A stretch of 64,000 nucleotides of DNA from Triatoma infestans. Taxonomy: Eukaryota > Arthropoda > Insecta > Hemiptera > Reduviidae. Below, piece by piece: positions 14,401 to 28,300 of this stretch. The notes below the pieces were generated by a model. The model worked only from the letters and a program-made list of their open reading frames with translations, was not told the origin of the DNA and did no database searches. The stretch's first letter is position 1. Each line of letters starts with the position of its first letter. The DNA lies in the NCBI GenBank assembly GCA_011037195.1, contig JAAEAF010000355.1:248001-312000 (forward strand). The letters are read 5' to 3'. Made by a program: the position numbers and the translations under genes.

Positions 14401-17400
14401 AAAAAAAACAATCAATAAATCGCACTTCCGGTTAGTGCACATTTTGATCGAACTTTTTGGTGTCAGATACGCAAAATGGAATAACGAGCTTCTAGTAATT
14501 TTTTGTTTTTATGATATTGTGTAGGGAATCATTCAGATAGATACGCATTTGACACAAAGGTTTCGGGCATAATCCATCAATCGGAAGTGCTGCTTTACTG
14601 AATGGTATTTCTTTTCAATTTTTCAGGATTTTCTTTAAACTTCGTCAACTATCTTCATATGTATATATGCTTATGACTTTTATATGAAACATTCTTCTGA
14701 GAAAACTGATTTTGGAAGGAGTTCTCAGATAAATGTAGCCTTAAGTTAGCTTTCCCCTTCAAAAAATATAACTTCCTTTACGGCTCCAAATTTGAAGATA
14801 AATCTTCTAAATGGAAATCTGGCTTTACAGAATAGGTTTTTGAGTTTTTGGGAATTTTCTCGAAAAGGATTACAATTTCCTTAAACCCAAGTGCGTAGTT
14901 ATAAACCCATCATCTTTATTTGTAACATTTATCTGAAAGCATTATTTTTTAGATAGTTCTAAGGAATCTGCAATGTTAAATGTTCAAATGTTTTGTGTTT
15001 GTTCAATATTGTTGGGCGCTCTTTTCTGGACTATAATTTATTCACTTCTATACCTGCCTAGGTAGATGCTCCTTCATCTACCTGCCTAGGTAGATGCTCC
15101 TTCATCTACATAGTCAGGACAGTTAAGACAGATTAGTAACTTTGATAATTATTAATTATTGATAATTATTAATTATACACGACTGTCCTACATAGTAGTT
15201 AAGACAGATTAGTAAATTTTGATAATTATTAATTATTGATAATCATTAATTAAAGATAATTATTAATTATTATTAATTTTGATAATATAATTGTATTAGT
15301 AGCAGTAAGATAAAGAGGTGTATATGTTCGAACACTAGATTTTTTTTGTCTTGTATTATTTAATTTTACAATTTTTTAGAAGGAAAGAACAGGAGGTATT
15401 CAAAAAAATAAAGTGAATGACCAGTAGTGCTGACCCAAGGTTTTTGTGATAAAGAGATAAGATATTAAATTAATATCTGTGGAAATAATTGTAGCAATAG
15501 TGTTGTTAGATCAATAGAACAGTTCTATGCAGTGATAGCGTGTGATAGAAACTAGTTTTTCTTTCTCTATTTGAATAATAAAAAAATAATATTCAGTTTG
15601 CACATTATTCCGAATCTTTATTCAGCGCGTTGTATTCAGTTTCAATATCTGGGAGAAGAAGGACATTTGGGAGGTCATCAATCAATTCTTTGTATTATGA
15701 TCGTGTACTATGTTTGCATTTCAATAATTAGGGTTGACACCATTTCAAAAACGATTTTTCAAACAAATGTTTTTTAACTGATAAATTTTATTCAAACTTT
15801 TCTAATTTTTACTAAATAGAAATTCGATTTTCTTGATCAAAACAAGTTCCAAATAAAAGTGAAAGATCTCTTTACACATGGATTGTATACCCAAGTATAA
15901 TCTAAGATGACGTTTTTCTGTAAAAAGGCGTAGAAAAATGAAGAAATAATTCAGTAAAGCCATATTTCCGGTCAAATAATTTTCTTAAAACTTGGCATTT
16001 TGGCATGACTCATTTAAGTCTTTATTTTGATAAAGCTGTCCGTACATACATTTATTTCTTCTTAAGACTTTTGACGTTTGTGAGTTAAAAAATAAAATAA
16101 ATTAATTATTTCTATATAACTTTATAGTTGTTAGGAATCAAGCCTACAACTTAAGTCATTCAACTCTCATGCGCGTCCAGCACGTAAAGCCTTCAACTTA
16201 CGATCAAAAAAATAGACAACAAGTAAAGTATAAATAATTCTATATTCTGGGGGGGGGGGGGTTCTTAATAATTTTAAATAAGAACAAAATATTTAACAAA
16301 TGGATTCAATACAATATAATGTATAGTAGATTCCCTATGTCGATTTTTATAACGCGAATTCCTATACGCGCAAGAGAAACTATGACCACAGTCTTCATGC
16401 AAAGTAATTTTTCATATAACGCGCTATACAAATGCAAAATTCACCGCATTTAAAAATTTTTTTGAAGCTTAGTATTACTTTGTTTTCTTCTGTATTTCTT
16501 TTTTCTTTTTTTTTTTTTGTAATAGAACAAAAATATAAATTTAACAAAATTAATTGACTTTTTACTTTAATAGATTATTAATCATAATTATACTCTTAGA
16601 TGGATTTTTTTTTTTAATTTTATTATATTAGTTAAGCTTAGATATACAAATAGAATATTAATCAAAACCTAAGTATTTTATGTCCATTACATTGACGGCG
16701 ACTGCGTTTAGAAGTGAAAGTTGCAGAACCTGTTGCTGCAGGGATTACTACCAAACCAGGTAGTTATACAAGCGGAAGAATACTTCTTATATTAACCGGA
16801 AGTACGACTTCTCAGATTATTGCAATAATATAAACTGATCGGCCAGAAAAAAAATTATTTTTGGGGTAGTTCTAGGGGAGCTATGCGTAAGGTTTAAATT
16901 AAAAGTTCTGTTACAAGCTTTCTATGGTGACAGAATTGCTCTCTGACTGTCCATACGATGTCGTCCAGTATGATTCACATGTAGGACAAGTGTAATCGCC
17001 CATCACCTTTATTTATAGCAATGTAAGTCCCAAGTTAAACGCCTAGTAAATATTACAAGTTCAAGGAAAATTTGTGGACTTAGCACTGTTATGTAATTGA
17101 AATAAGTGAAAGTCATCAAATTATTTAATTGGAATTTGAGTAGACCGCCTTAAGAGAAAGTTACGCATATATAATATATGTATATTTACAATTCTATAAT
17201 TTCTTTAAACCAGGTATGAAGATAGTATCTATTGATCATATGCCATTTATATTAAATCGATGACAGCAATAAGTTTAGGATATACATGCAAACTAGCATA
17301 ACGTATTTATTTATTTATTAGTTTTTTATAAATATTTACGTCATAATATGGATTTTAAATATTCATAAAATAAATCTAATTATAATAATTGTTTGGAATA

Positions 17401-20400
17401 GAATTATTCATTATTATTAAAATTATTTTTTTTTTTATATAATAATAATTTGCCAGTAGCCCGTTAAAAAATTGAATATAATAAATGTATTTTAAACAAA
17501 TACAAAAACAAAACAAAAAAACTCTCTAATGACCGCGCGATAAAAACTGGACTTTTTCCTCAAGAAAAAAAAAATAATAATACGGTCAAAGTATATTGAT
17601 AAGAATAATATTGTTTTTATACAATGGAGGGAAACAAAAGTTAACATTTTAATGAAGCAATTAAATTGATAAATAAAAATTTTACATTTATTGATTAGAA
17701 TAATGATATATTTTGTTACATAATATTGTTCTTTATTGTAATTTGAGAAAAAATATTTTTTTTCTCAATCAAAAAAAAAATTCCCATTAGCGGAAATAAT
17801 AATATCTATTGTACAATAAAACAAATGTTATTATATACATATTATGTATTCAGTAAAAAATTGTAAATTGTTAAATGGTATACTAAATTGATGTATTGTT
17901 ATCGATTATTTATGTAATTATTATTAATGTGAGTGCCCGAAACCGTGGGACCTAAGCTAATATGGCTCTTATCCCCCACCTAGAGGGAAAAAAAATAACT
18001 TCTACTCCTAAGAAGACTACTGCAGCTGTCTTACCTACAGTCTGACCTACAGAATCCTATGAAATCCCTGAACTCCAACTTTCCCAAGCATTCCCTTGAA
18101 AGTGTTGTTGCCCTCTCAAATATGCGAAACCTATAATTGATGAAACGGGGAACTGACCTAGGTACACCGTTTCCTTGACACCCTCATCAATAATTTTTAC
18201 AATATAATGAAGAAATAGAAAAGTGATTGTATTCAGAACGGTTGGATCAGCAGTCCTGGAAAATGTGAATGCCTTTTTCTTCTTAATATCCTGCTTTCAT
18301 TCTCTGATTGATCATCGACCAGTTTCAGGTGTTCATCCACCTTCAGGACGTCATATGCTATCACACATGCACTATCAAGACATGCTCAGATGGTGTGAAC
18401 ATCATCATGACTTTTGCTTGCTGCAATTCTATTTAAAAAATTTTCCTTTATATTTTGAATTTTTATTAGACATTTAGTTGGCATTAGCATTACTTCAAAT
18501 AGTGGGGATTATACTTGTGATTATTTTAAGGCATTTTTTTTAGCGCCTCCATCAGTCTCAGCAAAACTATCGATAGTTAACACTATAACCCAATAAAATT
18601 AATTTTTTCAAAAAAATATTTAAAAAAAAAAAACCTCAAGACCTCATATTTACTATGAGACAAATTACGAAAAAAAGCAATCGCGAAAGGAAAAGATTTC
18701 ACTTTGTTTCAACGATAACGAACGCATTCGAAAGAGTAAAAACAAGATGTCCTAAAGGCGCTGAAGGAAAAAGAAGGGGATAAAACAAAGATTTTAGCTA
18801 CGAAAAGTTTGTAAAAAAGGAGCAAGAAATATAGTGAGATCTCACGAACTACATCTAGTGAATTCCAAACAAGTAACGTAATCCGTCAAGGGTGTTGTAG
18901 CGTGTGCCCGTTTCTTTTCGTAATACTGCTCGATGGAGAGTACTTAATAACGCTAAAGGTGCCAGAAAAATTTTAATTTAGGCTACAGAAATCTCACCCT
19001 ATCACATACTCCCTTTTGGCATTCGGTGACGACCTGGTTTTGTTGGCAATGAACGATTGTGATCTTCTCTTTAATCTGAACTTATTGAAAGAAGAACTAG
19101 GAAAAATAAATATGCTAATATATTTAGAGAAGACCAAAATTGTTGAATATCGGGAAGAAGCCAAGCAATGCTAGGTTAATCAGAATAGTTGACAAGAGAG
19201 TGGGGCAGGTGCCGGAGCTTTAAATATCTCAGATCTCACCTTAGCAATGCCAGCTTAATGACTTTAGAGATTAGAGAACAGACTAATTAGTGCTGCATGA
19301 ATGTATAATCCTGTCAAGTAAAGTTTCCTAAACCAAAGGGAAGTGTCGAAGAAGATAAAGATTTCTGTCTATAAGTCGACAGTTTTGTCTATATGCTTAC
19401 ATTCTCATCGGAGTTCTGGACCTTAACGAAAAAGCTTAAAAGTTAGATACAGGCACCTGAGATGAGGTATTCGATAAAGATGGTGGGAAAAACCAGGTGA
19501 GGAGGTGATAGAGGAAAATAAATAAAGATGGTATGAGCACCTGTTCCAAACCCTTCACGCATGGCCAGGACAGCGTATAAGACCCAGACTGAGGGACGAA
19601 GAGGAATAGGATGAAATGGGAAGACGGAATCCATGATTCCTTCTCCAAAAGGAATATACCTAGTGCGACATAGGATCGAATGGTCCAAGTGGAGCTTCAC
19701 AGTACTTCATTCTTTCTTACTTCTAGAAAATTTCCTCCAAGAATATTGATTCACAATATTCCAGATAACTAACATATATATACAAAACTAAAGGCATAAT
19801 TTACGATAAATCTCGTTTAGTTCCTAAATATATATTCGCCTAGGCGGTAGGAAGGAAAACATAAAGAAGAAAGGATATGTGGTATCAACATACATTATAT
19901 TGAAATGGTTCTTAGGAAATCAAAGTTGCAACTTCCTCAGAACCTCCCAAAATCAATTTTCATGGTAAATCCAAAGGCACTTTGATGCAAAGCGATAGTC
20001 TATATGTTGTAGTTATGAGTAAAATTTAAGATATAATAAAATCGTTGAAGCCACTACTGAGAGAATCGTGTGAAACTGAAAAAAAAAAAATCAATAAATA
20101 GATTCGCACTATTGAACCGGTTTACGTCTTTTGACCAGAACCGGAAGCGTGTGGCATTGCGATGGTGATACCCATGCAAACGGAATATCAACTTTGAGCA
20201 AGGTGCGATTTTCAGTTTTTGAGATATTTTATCCACACATACACACTTTAGAAAAATGATTAAAAAAAAAAACATTCAGTGGACCTTCTTGAAGTGTTCA
20301 TTTCCGGTGAAAATTAAATTTCACATTGTCGCTTTTTTTACTTCTAGCAAATTTCATCTTAGAATATTGGTTCTCAAAAAAGATTCCCCTAAAACATATA

Positions 20401-23400
20401 ATAAAAAGAAAAGGCACGAGGAATCTCGTTCGTTCCTAAATGTATTTTGGCAGAATAAAATGAAAAAAAAAATCTGGTGACTAAAACACTCATACAACTT
20501 TCTCTTACACTTTCTTTAAAAAACTGCAACGTTATAATTGCAGTTGAGCTGGCCATAAAAATGATAGCAGATATTTTACTTGAATACCTGAATGGCCTTA
20601 TGTGGAGCGCTCTATGTCAAAACTAACAAAGCTTGTGCAAATTAAAATTTAAACTAACTGACAGATTCTCCGATACTCCTCTAAAAAATGAATTTTTTCA
20701 GAAAAATGCCTCAAATAAAAGTGATAGGTATTTATGTATGTAGGTAGTATACTAAGTTTAATGAAAATCTTTGGAGGTTTTCGAGAAAAAAATTGGAAAA
20801 GAATTTAGTAAAGTTACACATCCAGGTTGTAACAGCAACCAAAGAGAGTAAAGAGCAAAACCCAAAACCACTCTCTCGGACTGAAGCGGGAGAAACTGTA
20901 TAAATATAGCGACGGACAGTCCATAAAAACACAGTTGAATTCAGTTCAATACATCCAATTACTACGTATCATTTTCATACCACTCTACCTTAAAACATTT
21001 CTCTATTGTCAAGTCCATGCAGTCTGTATCACTTGATTAATATATTAGTTAACCAGTGTTAACCAAGTCTTCTTCTTATATCATCAACCAGACTCAAATT
21101 CTCTCCACCTAACACATCCATTATACGGGTGAAGGATTTTCCCGAAATCTTCGTGTATGATACATATTACGGTGGTAAGTACCCAAACTTTGAGCTTCCT
21201 GCGACTTTTCGTTTTTGAGATATTCTGTTAAAATACATACAAACCCGCGCGCGCGCAGATATATATACGAGGCATGTCCATTAAATAAGTGTACTGAGGC
21301 TCTCACGGCCGGAGGGATTTTGTTTTCGACATGTTGGCTACACTCTCGTGTAGCCTGATTCCTCCCCTCCGCAACGAGACCGGTTCGAGGTCAGTACGTT
21401 GAGAACTGTCGACGCGACAATACGTTTCGTGAAAAATGTCAATCCAATCTCCCGCCAAGTTGAATCGAGTGGAGGCCGGGCAAGAGTTTTTGAGACGCTA
21501 CAAACTCCATGGAGATGAATTTCTCCGCTCCATCATTACTGGAGATGAAACTTGGGTTGCACACTACACACCTGAAACCAAAAGGCAGTCTCAACAGTGG
21601 CGTCACACCTCTTCACCCTCCGCCAAAAAGTTCAAAACCACAATTTCAGCCAAGAAAATCATGGCATCCGTGTTTTGGGACTGTCAAGGCATAATTTTAA
21701 TTGAATATATGCCTCTAGCAGAGACCATCAACTCTGCAAGTTACTGTGAGACCCTAAAAAAATTGCGAAGGGCGATTAAGAACAAAGGGAGTCTGCCTGC
21801 TGCACGACAATGCCAGACCACACACGGCCAACGCCACGAAGGAACTGCTTGCCTCGTTTAAATGGGATGTCCTGAACCATCCCGCGCATTCCCCTGACCT
21901 AGCACCTTCAGATTACTATCTCTTTACCTCCCTGAAGCTGCACATGGGTGGAAAAAGGTTTTCAACCGACGAGGAGGTGAAGGGGGAGGTGGAGAAGTGG
22001 ACGAAGGGGTTGTGGCGGGAAACTACTTCGAGGAAGGCATCAAAAAATTAATACCCCGGTTCGCCACCTGCATTGAGAGGAATGGTGACTATGTCGAAAA
22101 ATAGCTTACATATGTACTAATGTAACCAGATAATTTTTTTGTTCAAATAAAAATTTTTGTAACCTACAAACATTCAGTACATTTACTTACTGGACATGCC
22201 TCGTATATACAAACCTAAAAACATTGATTTCTAATACTAGGGATCCCAAAAACATGTATTTCCGGTGGAAACTCAATTTCGAAAATTTGGCACGATCGTA
22301 ATACTTCCTGTTACTACAGTTTACATTGAGTTATAATTGACAAATTTTCTTCCAACTTATAATTTTTATTAAATATTTACTTATCTTCAATGTTATATCA
22401 TTGGAGAATCTAAACTTAATAAGACGACTGTTTTGAGGGAAGCAATAACCTCCCCAGCTCTACTATAACCACACTAAAGTCAATTTTCTCAAAAAAAAAA
22501 AAAAAATTACAAGCAAAAGTGATATATGTATAGTTAGTTTATATATCAAGTTTATTAACAAATCTGATGGAGCCTTTATGAAGAAAATCACAAAACTAAA
22601 AAAAAAAAAATCAGTAAATCATACTTCCGGTCAGACCATCTTCTTCAAAATTAGAATTTTGATAACACATTTAATTCTAATAATTAATATTATATAGACG
22701 ATATAGAATCGTATAATAAACTGAAATGGACACTTAATGGAGAGCATAACTCGATCATCAAAACTCCCCTTAAAGGAGTTTTCATTTTAAAAATGAAAGT
22801 CACAGATCTACATGTATATTTTAAGTAATACAATGTTTAAAAAAATTCATTGGTATCATTTTCCTTGAAAATGGCAAAGATAAGAAAAACTGAAAACTCC
22901 ATTTAGAAAAAGTGGTAGAGATAATTTGACAGATAACTTACTGTCGTATCTCATGGTAATATCCAAACGGAATGTTTTAAACTTTCTGTGATGTTTAGTT
23001 TTTGAGCTATAAATTTCACATACACACACGCAGACATTTTCTAATAAACTTTTTTTTTTCAGACTCAAGGGGCGTTAGAATAATGTATATTTCCGGTGAA
23101 AATTCGGTGTAGAAAATTTGATGCGATCACAATAATAATTCCTCTCGAAAGTAATAACCAAATTAATTTGTACTTTTTTTTTTTTTGCAATTTATCCAAA
23201 CATACAATTCAAAGAGCGCTCGCTATAGCGCTCAACCTTCCAGTAGACTTGCCTAAATTTTAAGTATATCAATAAAACAAAAAAACAAATCAATTGTAAT
23301 TGATCTGCTCTCAATAAAAAAGTGTCCCACTTATAATTTATTACTTTCTTTTGTTATATTAATAAAAAGGAAACATTCAATTTGAGTGAAATAAATAAAA

Positions 23401-24217
23401 ACAGTTTTAGATAAATTTATTCAATTAAATTTCACAAAAATCTAAAAAAACCCAAATGTAAAGTTGAAGGAATTAATAGAAACAAATCTGAAACACTTCT
23501 CTCTCTAACTGCTATCTTAACACTTCAAGTTTTTACTCATTTCACGTTGAGTAAAAAGTCGCACTTCCGGTTGATGGATTTTTGCTCGAAACTTTCGTGT
23601 TTGATGCTAGGTGGTAAGTATCTAAACGGAAAATGTCAAGTTTGAGGTTCCGGCGATTTCTCTCGTTTTTGAGATATTTTGTTAAGACACACACACAAAC
23701 ACACATCGATAAAAACATTTTTTTTCGTATTCAAAGTACCTGAAAACATCTATTTCCTTAATAGGAAGTAAGGAGAAAGTAAAACTATCATGTTTTTGTG
23801 TTTTTTTTTTTTTTGTGGAAAGTCACACGGCCTGAATCACTAAAGTGTGATTTTAATCAAAACCTTATTGTCACCCTTTGATATAGAAAATCTAAACGAA
23901 ATACTATGTTTGCAATTTTCAAGATTTTTCGTTTTTGAATTTTTCTAACCAAACACACGACTAGTTCGTAATCAGGGTATCCCAAAATATCTATTTCAGT
24001 TAAAGAAAATCTAATATCAAATACTGACTCGATTCCACTGCAGTAAGAAAAAGTAATTAGATCAATCAATTTAAGAACGGACAAGAAGAAAGAAGCTATT
24101 CAGGTCACAACGCAGTGACATTCAATGTAAGCGTATATATATACTAAAGAATGAATGATCGCTAATAACTATAAAATGCTCAAGTTATAAAGATATATAA
24201 CCGTATGTGTTAAAAAA

Positions 24218-24283
<66 letters not shown>

Positions 24284-25313
24284 CAGCGTATGCATTTTGT
24301 AGCTTGATTTTAACTAAAGTAGTTTTATTTGTGTTGATATTCATAGCTTCTTTTTCAAAAACTAACAGGTATCCATCCAGGGCACCCAGTGATGGCCCTA
24401 TGTCACGGATTAAAAAAAAATGCGGAAAGAAGCAAAAATTGGCTAAACCGGATAATAAAAAAAATAAGAGAAAGTAAAAAAAAATCTGGTATGAAACGTA
24501 TGAAACACACACACAACTTTCTCTTACTCCCATTCTCAAAATTATAATTGACAAATTTTATAGTTTGTGTACCAAATTTAATGAAATTCGTCGAAAACTG
24601 AAAAAACTGTTCAGTAAAATCACTTCCGGTTAACTAATTTTCATGAAACTCGGAATTTTGGCCATCTATTTATTTCTAATTAATTTTGTTTGGATGATAG
24701 AGTTGTGTAATCAAGTATGATATCACTTTAGAGAAAAACATCCCCCTCCCCAAAAGTGCCCTTAAATGAATTTTCCCAGAGAAATGTTTTATATAAAAGT
24801 TGTACATCTTTGTATGCGTAGTTTATATACGAAGTTTCAAGAAAATCGTCGTAGCCATGTTTGAGAAAATCGCGAAAAAGAGACAAAATTATTTAGTAAA
24901 GTTGTAAAGTAAACGCATTTCCGGTCATCTGATATTTTTTAAACTCGGAATTTCTACAACACATCTAATTCTAATTAACTTATTTACTGAAATAGCACTT
25001 TAGAGGAAACCATAACCCAACCCCTCCCCCAGAAGTAACCTGAAATGCATTTTTCCAGAGAAATGTTTCAAATAAAAGTTGTAGCTCTTTGTATGTGTAG
25101 TTGATATATTAAGTTTGAACAAAATCGTTGGAGCCATTTTTGAGAAAATCGCAAAAAAGTAAATAAAAAAAACAACCTAGTAAAGTGGTACTTCCGGTTG
25201 ACGAATTTTGACGTATAACGTACTGTCAAATCCCATGGTGATACCTAAACGAAACATCAAGTTTGAACATTCTACGTTTTTTTTTTGAGGTGTGCTGTTC
25301 ACATACATACATG

Positions 25314-25349
<36 letters not shown>

Positions 25350-28300
25350 AACACACCATTTGCTAAAAACAACTTTTTTGGACTCAGGGGACCTCAAAAC
25401 GGATATTTCCGGTGGAAACTCGATATCGAAAATTTGACACGATTACAATACTTCCTCTTACTAGGAGTAAGAGAATGTAATAAAAAAAAAAAATCATTCC
25501 TAAGTAAATAGTATTTTACAAATAATTTTTTTGGTCTCGAGATGTAACAGGTTCAACCTTGAACTATGAACCGCCAATTAATAGCATGGTCTGGTTTGTT
25601 ACTATTCAACTTAAACAAATATAATATAAATAATATATGTGTTAATCTGATTCAATAAAATTTCATAATATTGCTTGCATAATCAAAGAAAACTATGCTA
25701 CTATGCTATTTCTAATAGAAAATAAAAAATCTATCTACAGCGGCCTCTACACGGTCAATATTATTGTCAATATCAGTATTGACAATATAACCATCAATAC
25801 TCGTGCTAACCAATCACAAACTTCGTTACTTCAATAATATTGATCGTGTAAGGTAATGAAGTATTGTGATTGGTTAGCACGAGTATTGATGGTTATATTG
25901 TCAATACTGATATTGACAATAATATTGACCGTATAGAGGCCGCTTTTGCAATAAAACCATGAAAAATAGAAAAAAGTTTTTTTTTTTAAATAAACAAGGG
26001 CTCAACGACAAACGCTAATAACCACCGAAGTTGGTACGCAAAAAAAAAAAAAAGGAAAAGCACGTATAATTACTGATAAGATAAACAGCGACCTAATACA
26101 ATGTCATCACGTTTTTTTACCGGAGTTCATGAACTACTTAAACATTTTTTATTCATTAAAGTTAAGTACTTTTTACTGTTTAAATTCAGTTACATTATCG
26201 ATTCAAATTACAAATTATTTTCAAGACTATATAAAATTAAAATAAAAGCGTTGCCCTAATCAAAAACAAATAATAATCAGGTTTATTGCACGTGATAAAA
26301 GAATAATGTCTGTAAACAACACCGACCAAACCCATATGGTAGTAAGCTTAAAATATTTATATCAATTTTTTACATTATATATTTTTTATATATATGTATG
26401 GGTTGTTCCTCAATACTTACTAAAAAATATTAATATTCTACAATAAAATGTAATTAATTCTCCTGGCCTTTGTCGGTTCGAAGCTAATGGATATATTAAT
26501 TAATAACACACAAAGGTGCTAATGGAAAAAAAAATAGCACGCAAGGCTCAATCATATTTCGAAAAATATACCTTGAATTATTTTTAAAACAAGAGGGAAA
26601 AGAATGGTTACAAAATACAGAAACACTTGGAACTGATTTTAAACAAAATAAAGTAAAATTTATCCGGAATCATAAAATGTGGCTAACTTTTTTCGGCGCA
26701 TTGTGTCGCTTTTGACTTTTTTTCTATTATCATCCCATACTTTTTTTTATAGTTATCGAGATTTTGAAGCTTAGCCCATTCACGATATTTTTGTGACTAA
26801 GGAGGTTGGAAAGGGTATAGTGATCCACGGGCGGCAAGATTAGCGCACTGGTCTGGAGTGTTGTCCTCATAGTTTCTCTGTAACGAGAGAACCTGCCCGC
26901 AGGCTGGCAGAGCACTGAGAAGGCACCGAAATTTGATAGTAACTATATGACCCTAGAGAGGCTTTGGATGGCGTAGCGCCTGTCCCTCCCCGTAGACGAT
27001 TAAAAATTATAGTGGTCCACTATCGGCGTGTGACTAGTAGCAGGACGTCGTGGAAAGCAGTTTTTTGTTTTAAATTTCATGTATTGCAATAAAGTCATCT
27101 CCATATTGATAAAAACGATGAAACGGTGTAACAGTGGAAAAGAATTTTAATAATCAAAATACTTTTTTTTTTCACCTGGTTACAATATTGTTCCTTGCTT
27201 TTTATTACACTGACTATGTTACATCTCTGTACAAACAGGTGTCACTGAAATAAGATATTGATTTCATCAAAAATATTTGTCGAAGCTTTTATATTAGAAA
27301 CTGCTTTTTATAAAATTCACGTGTCTCACTATTCATTACATAATCAAACTTTATTTAGGAATAAATGTATTATGGCAATTAAAAATGAATAAACTGGGCA
27401 ATATTTCCCAATAAGAAAGGTTGAGTAAAATGTTAGCGCTAATGATGATGATAATGATGATAATAATAATAATAATAATAACGCAATTTTCCTATCAAAC
27501 GAAGAATGACACAGGTCTAAATAAATGCAATGGTTATAATATCAATGCTATTAGATCAGGATTTTATCTAAAATAAACTTTGAAAGAACCGCATTCACTT
27601 TTTTTTAAACAAGAATAGGAAATATCCTTATTCTAAAACAGTTTTGGACATATCATTTTAAAAAGCAATAATTCTAATAAATTCTATAACCAAAACAAAC
27701 TATTTTTAGTTCTATCAGAAGTATAAATACATTTCAAAAGCCGCACAAATAAATCCCAAAGCCATAGAAAAAAGAGATTTCTATCCTAAATGAACATAAA
27801 ACCAATATATATCTACATATTATATAAATCAAAAGAAACAATTAGCCACCAAGTTTACACAAGCAGCTGCAAAATATATTACATGCAAACTACATGTTTT
27901 TTTACAAAATTCTCTTAATCCCCGTATTCACTCTCTGCCATATTTAGTAACATACAATAAATTTTACTAAAAAAGCCATCAAGATTAATTAAAATCTTCA
28001 AACCAAAAAAGGGAAAAATTTGAAATAAGAAAACTATTATTTAAAAATATTAATCAACAAATACTAATTTTCACACTGGAGATAAATTTTATAAATAAAA
28101 AAAAACTACACACAATTAAAAATAATAATAAAAATAAAAAACCAAGCAAGTAATTAAAAAGATATATTTAAAAGAATAAATGTAAAAATAATATTTAAAT
28201 TGTTTATGCTCAGGGAAAAGAGGGGGATACTGGAACCATTATTTTATTTGTTTAACTACTTTAGTTCTTTCTAAAGCATTTTTTGTTTGGTGAATATAAT

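Larger units (their letters stand above)
21120..22335 (+). repeat. M-repeat right half, split by a mariner insertion
   Basis: The left piece (21120-21267) has CCCGAAATCTTCGTGTATG, TGAGATATTCTGTT and a CGCGCG tract. The right piece (22204-22335) has CCAAAAACATGTATTTCCGG and ACGATCGTAATACTTCC. The piece order matches uninterrupted copies once the mariner at 21268-22203 is removed. Confidence 0.75.

Noticed and set aside
15053..15290. CRISPR-like array
   Set aside because: Only two perfect 28-bp direct repeats with no spacer between them, in eukaryotic intron DNA; a simple tandem duplication.
24210..24554. 114-codon open frame ending in a poly-lysine run
   Set aside because: The lysines come from the 54-base homopolymer and the rest overlaps an M-repeat left end.
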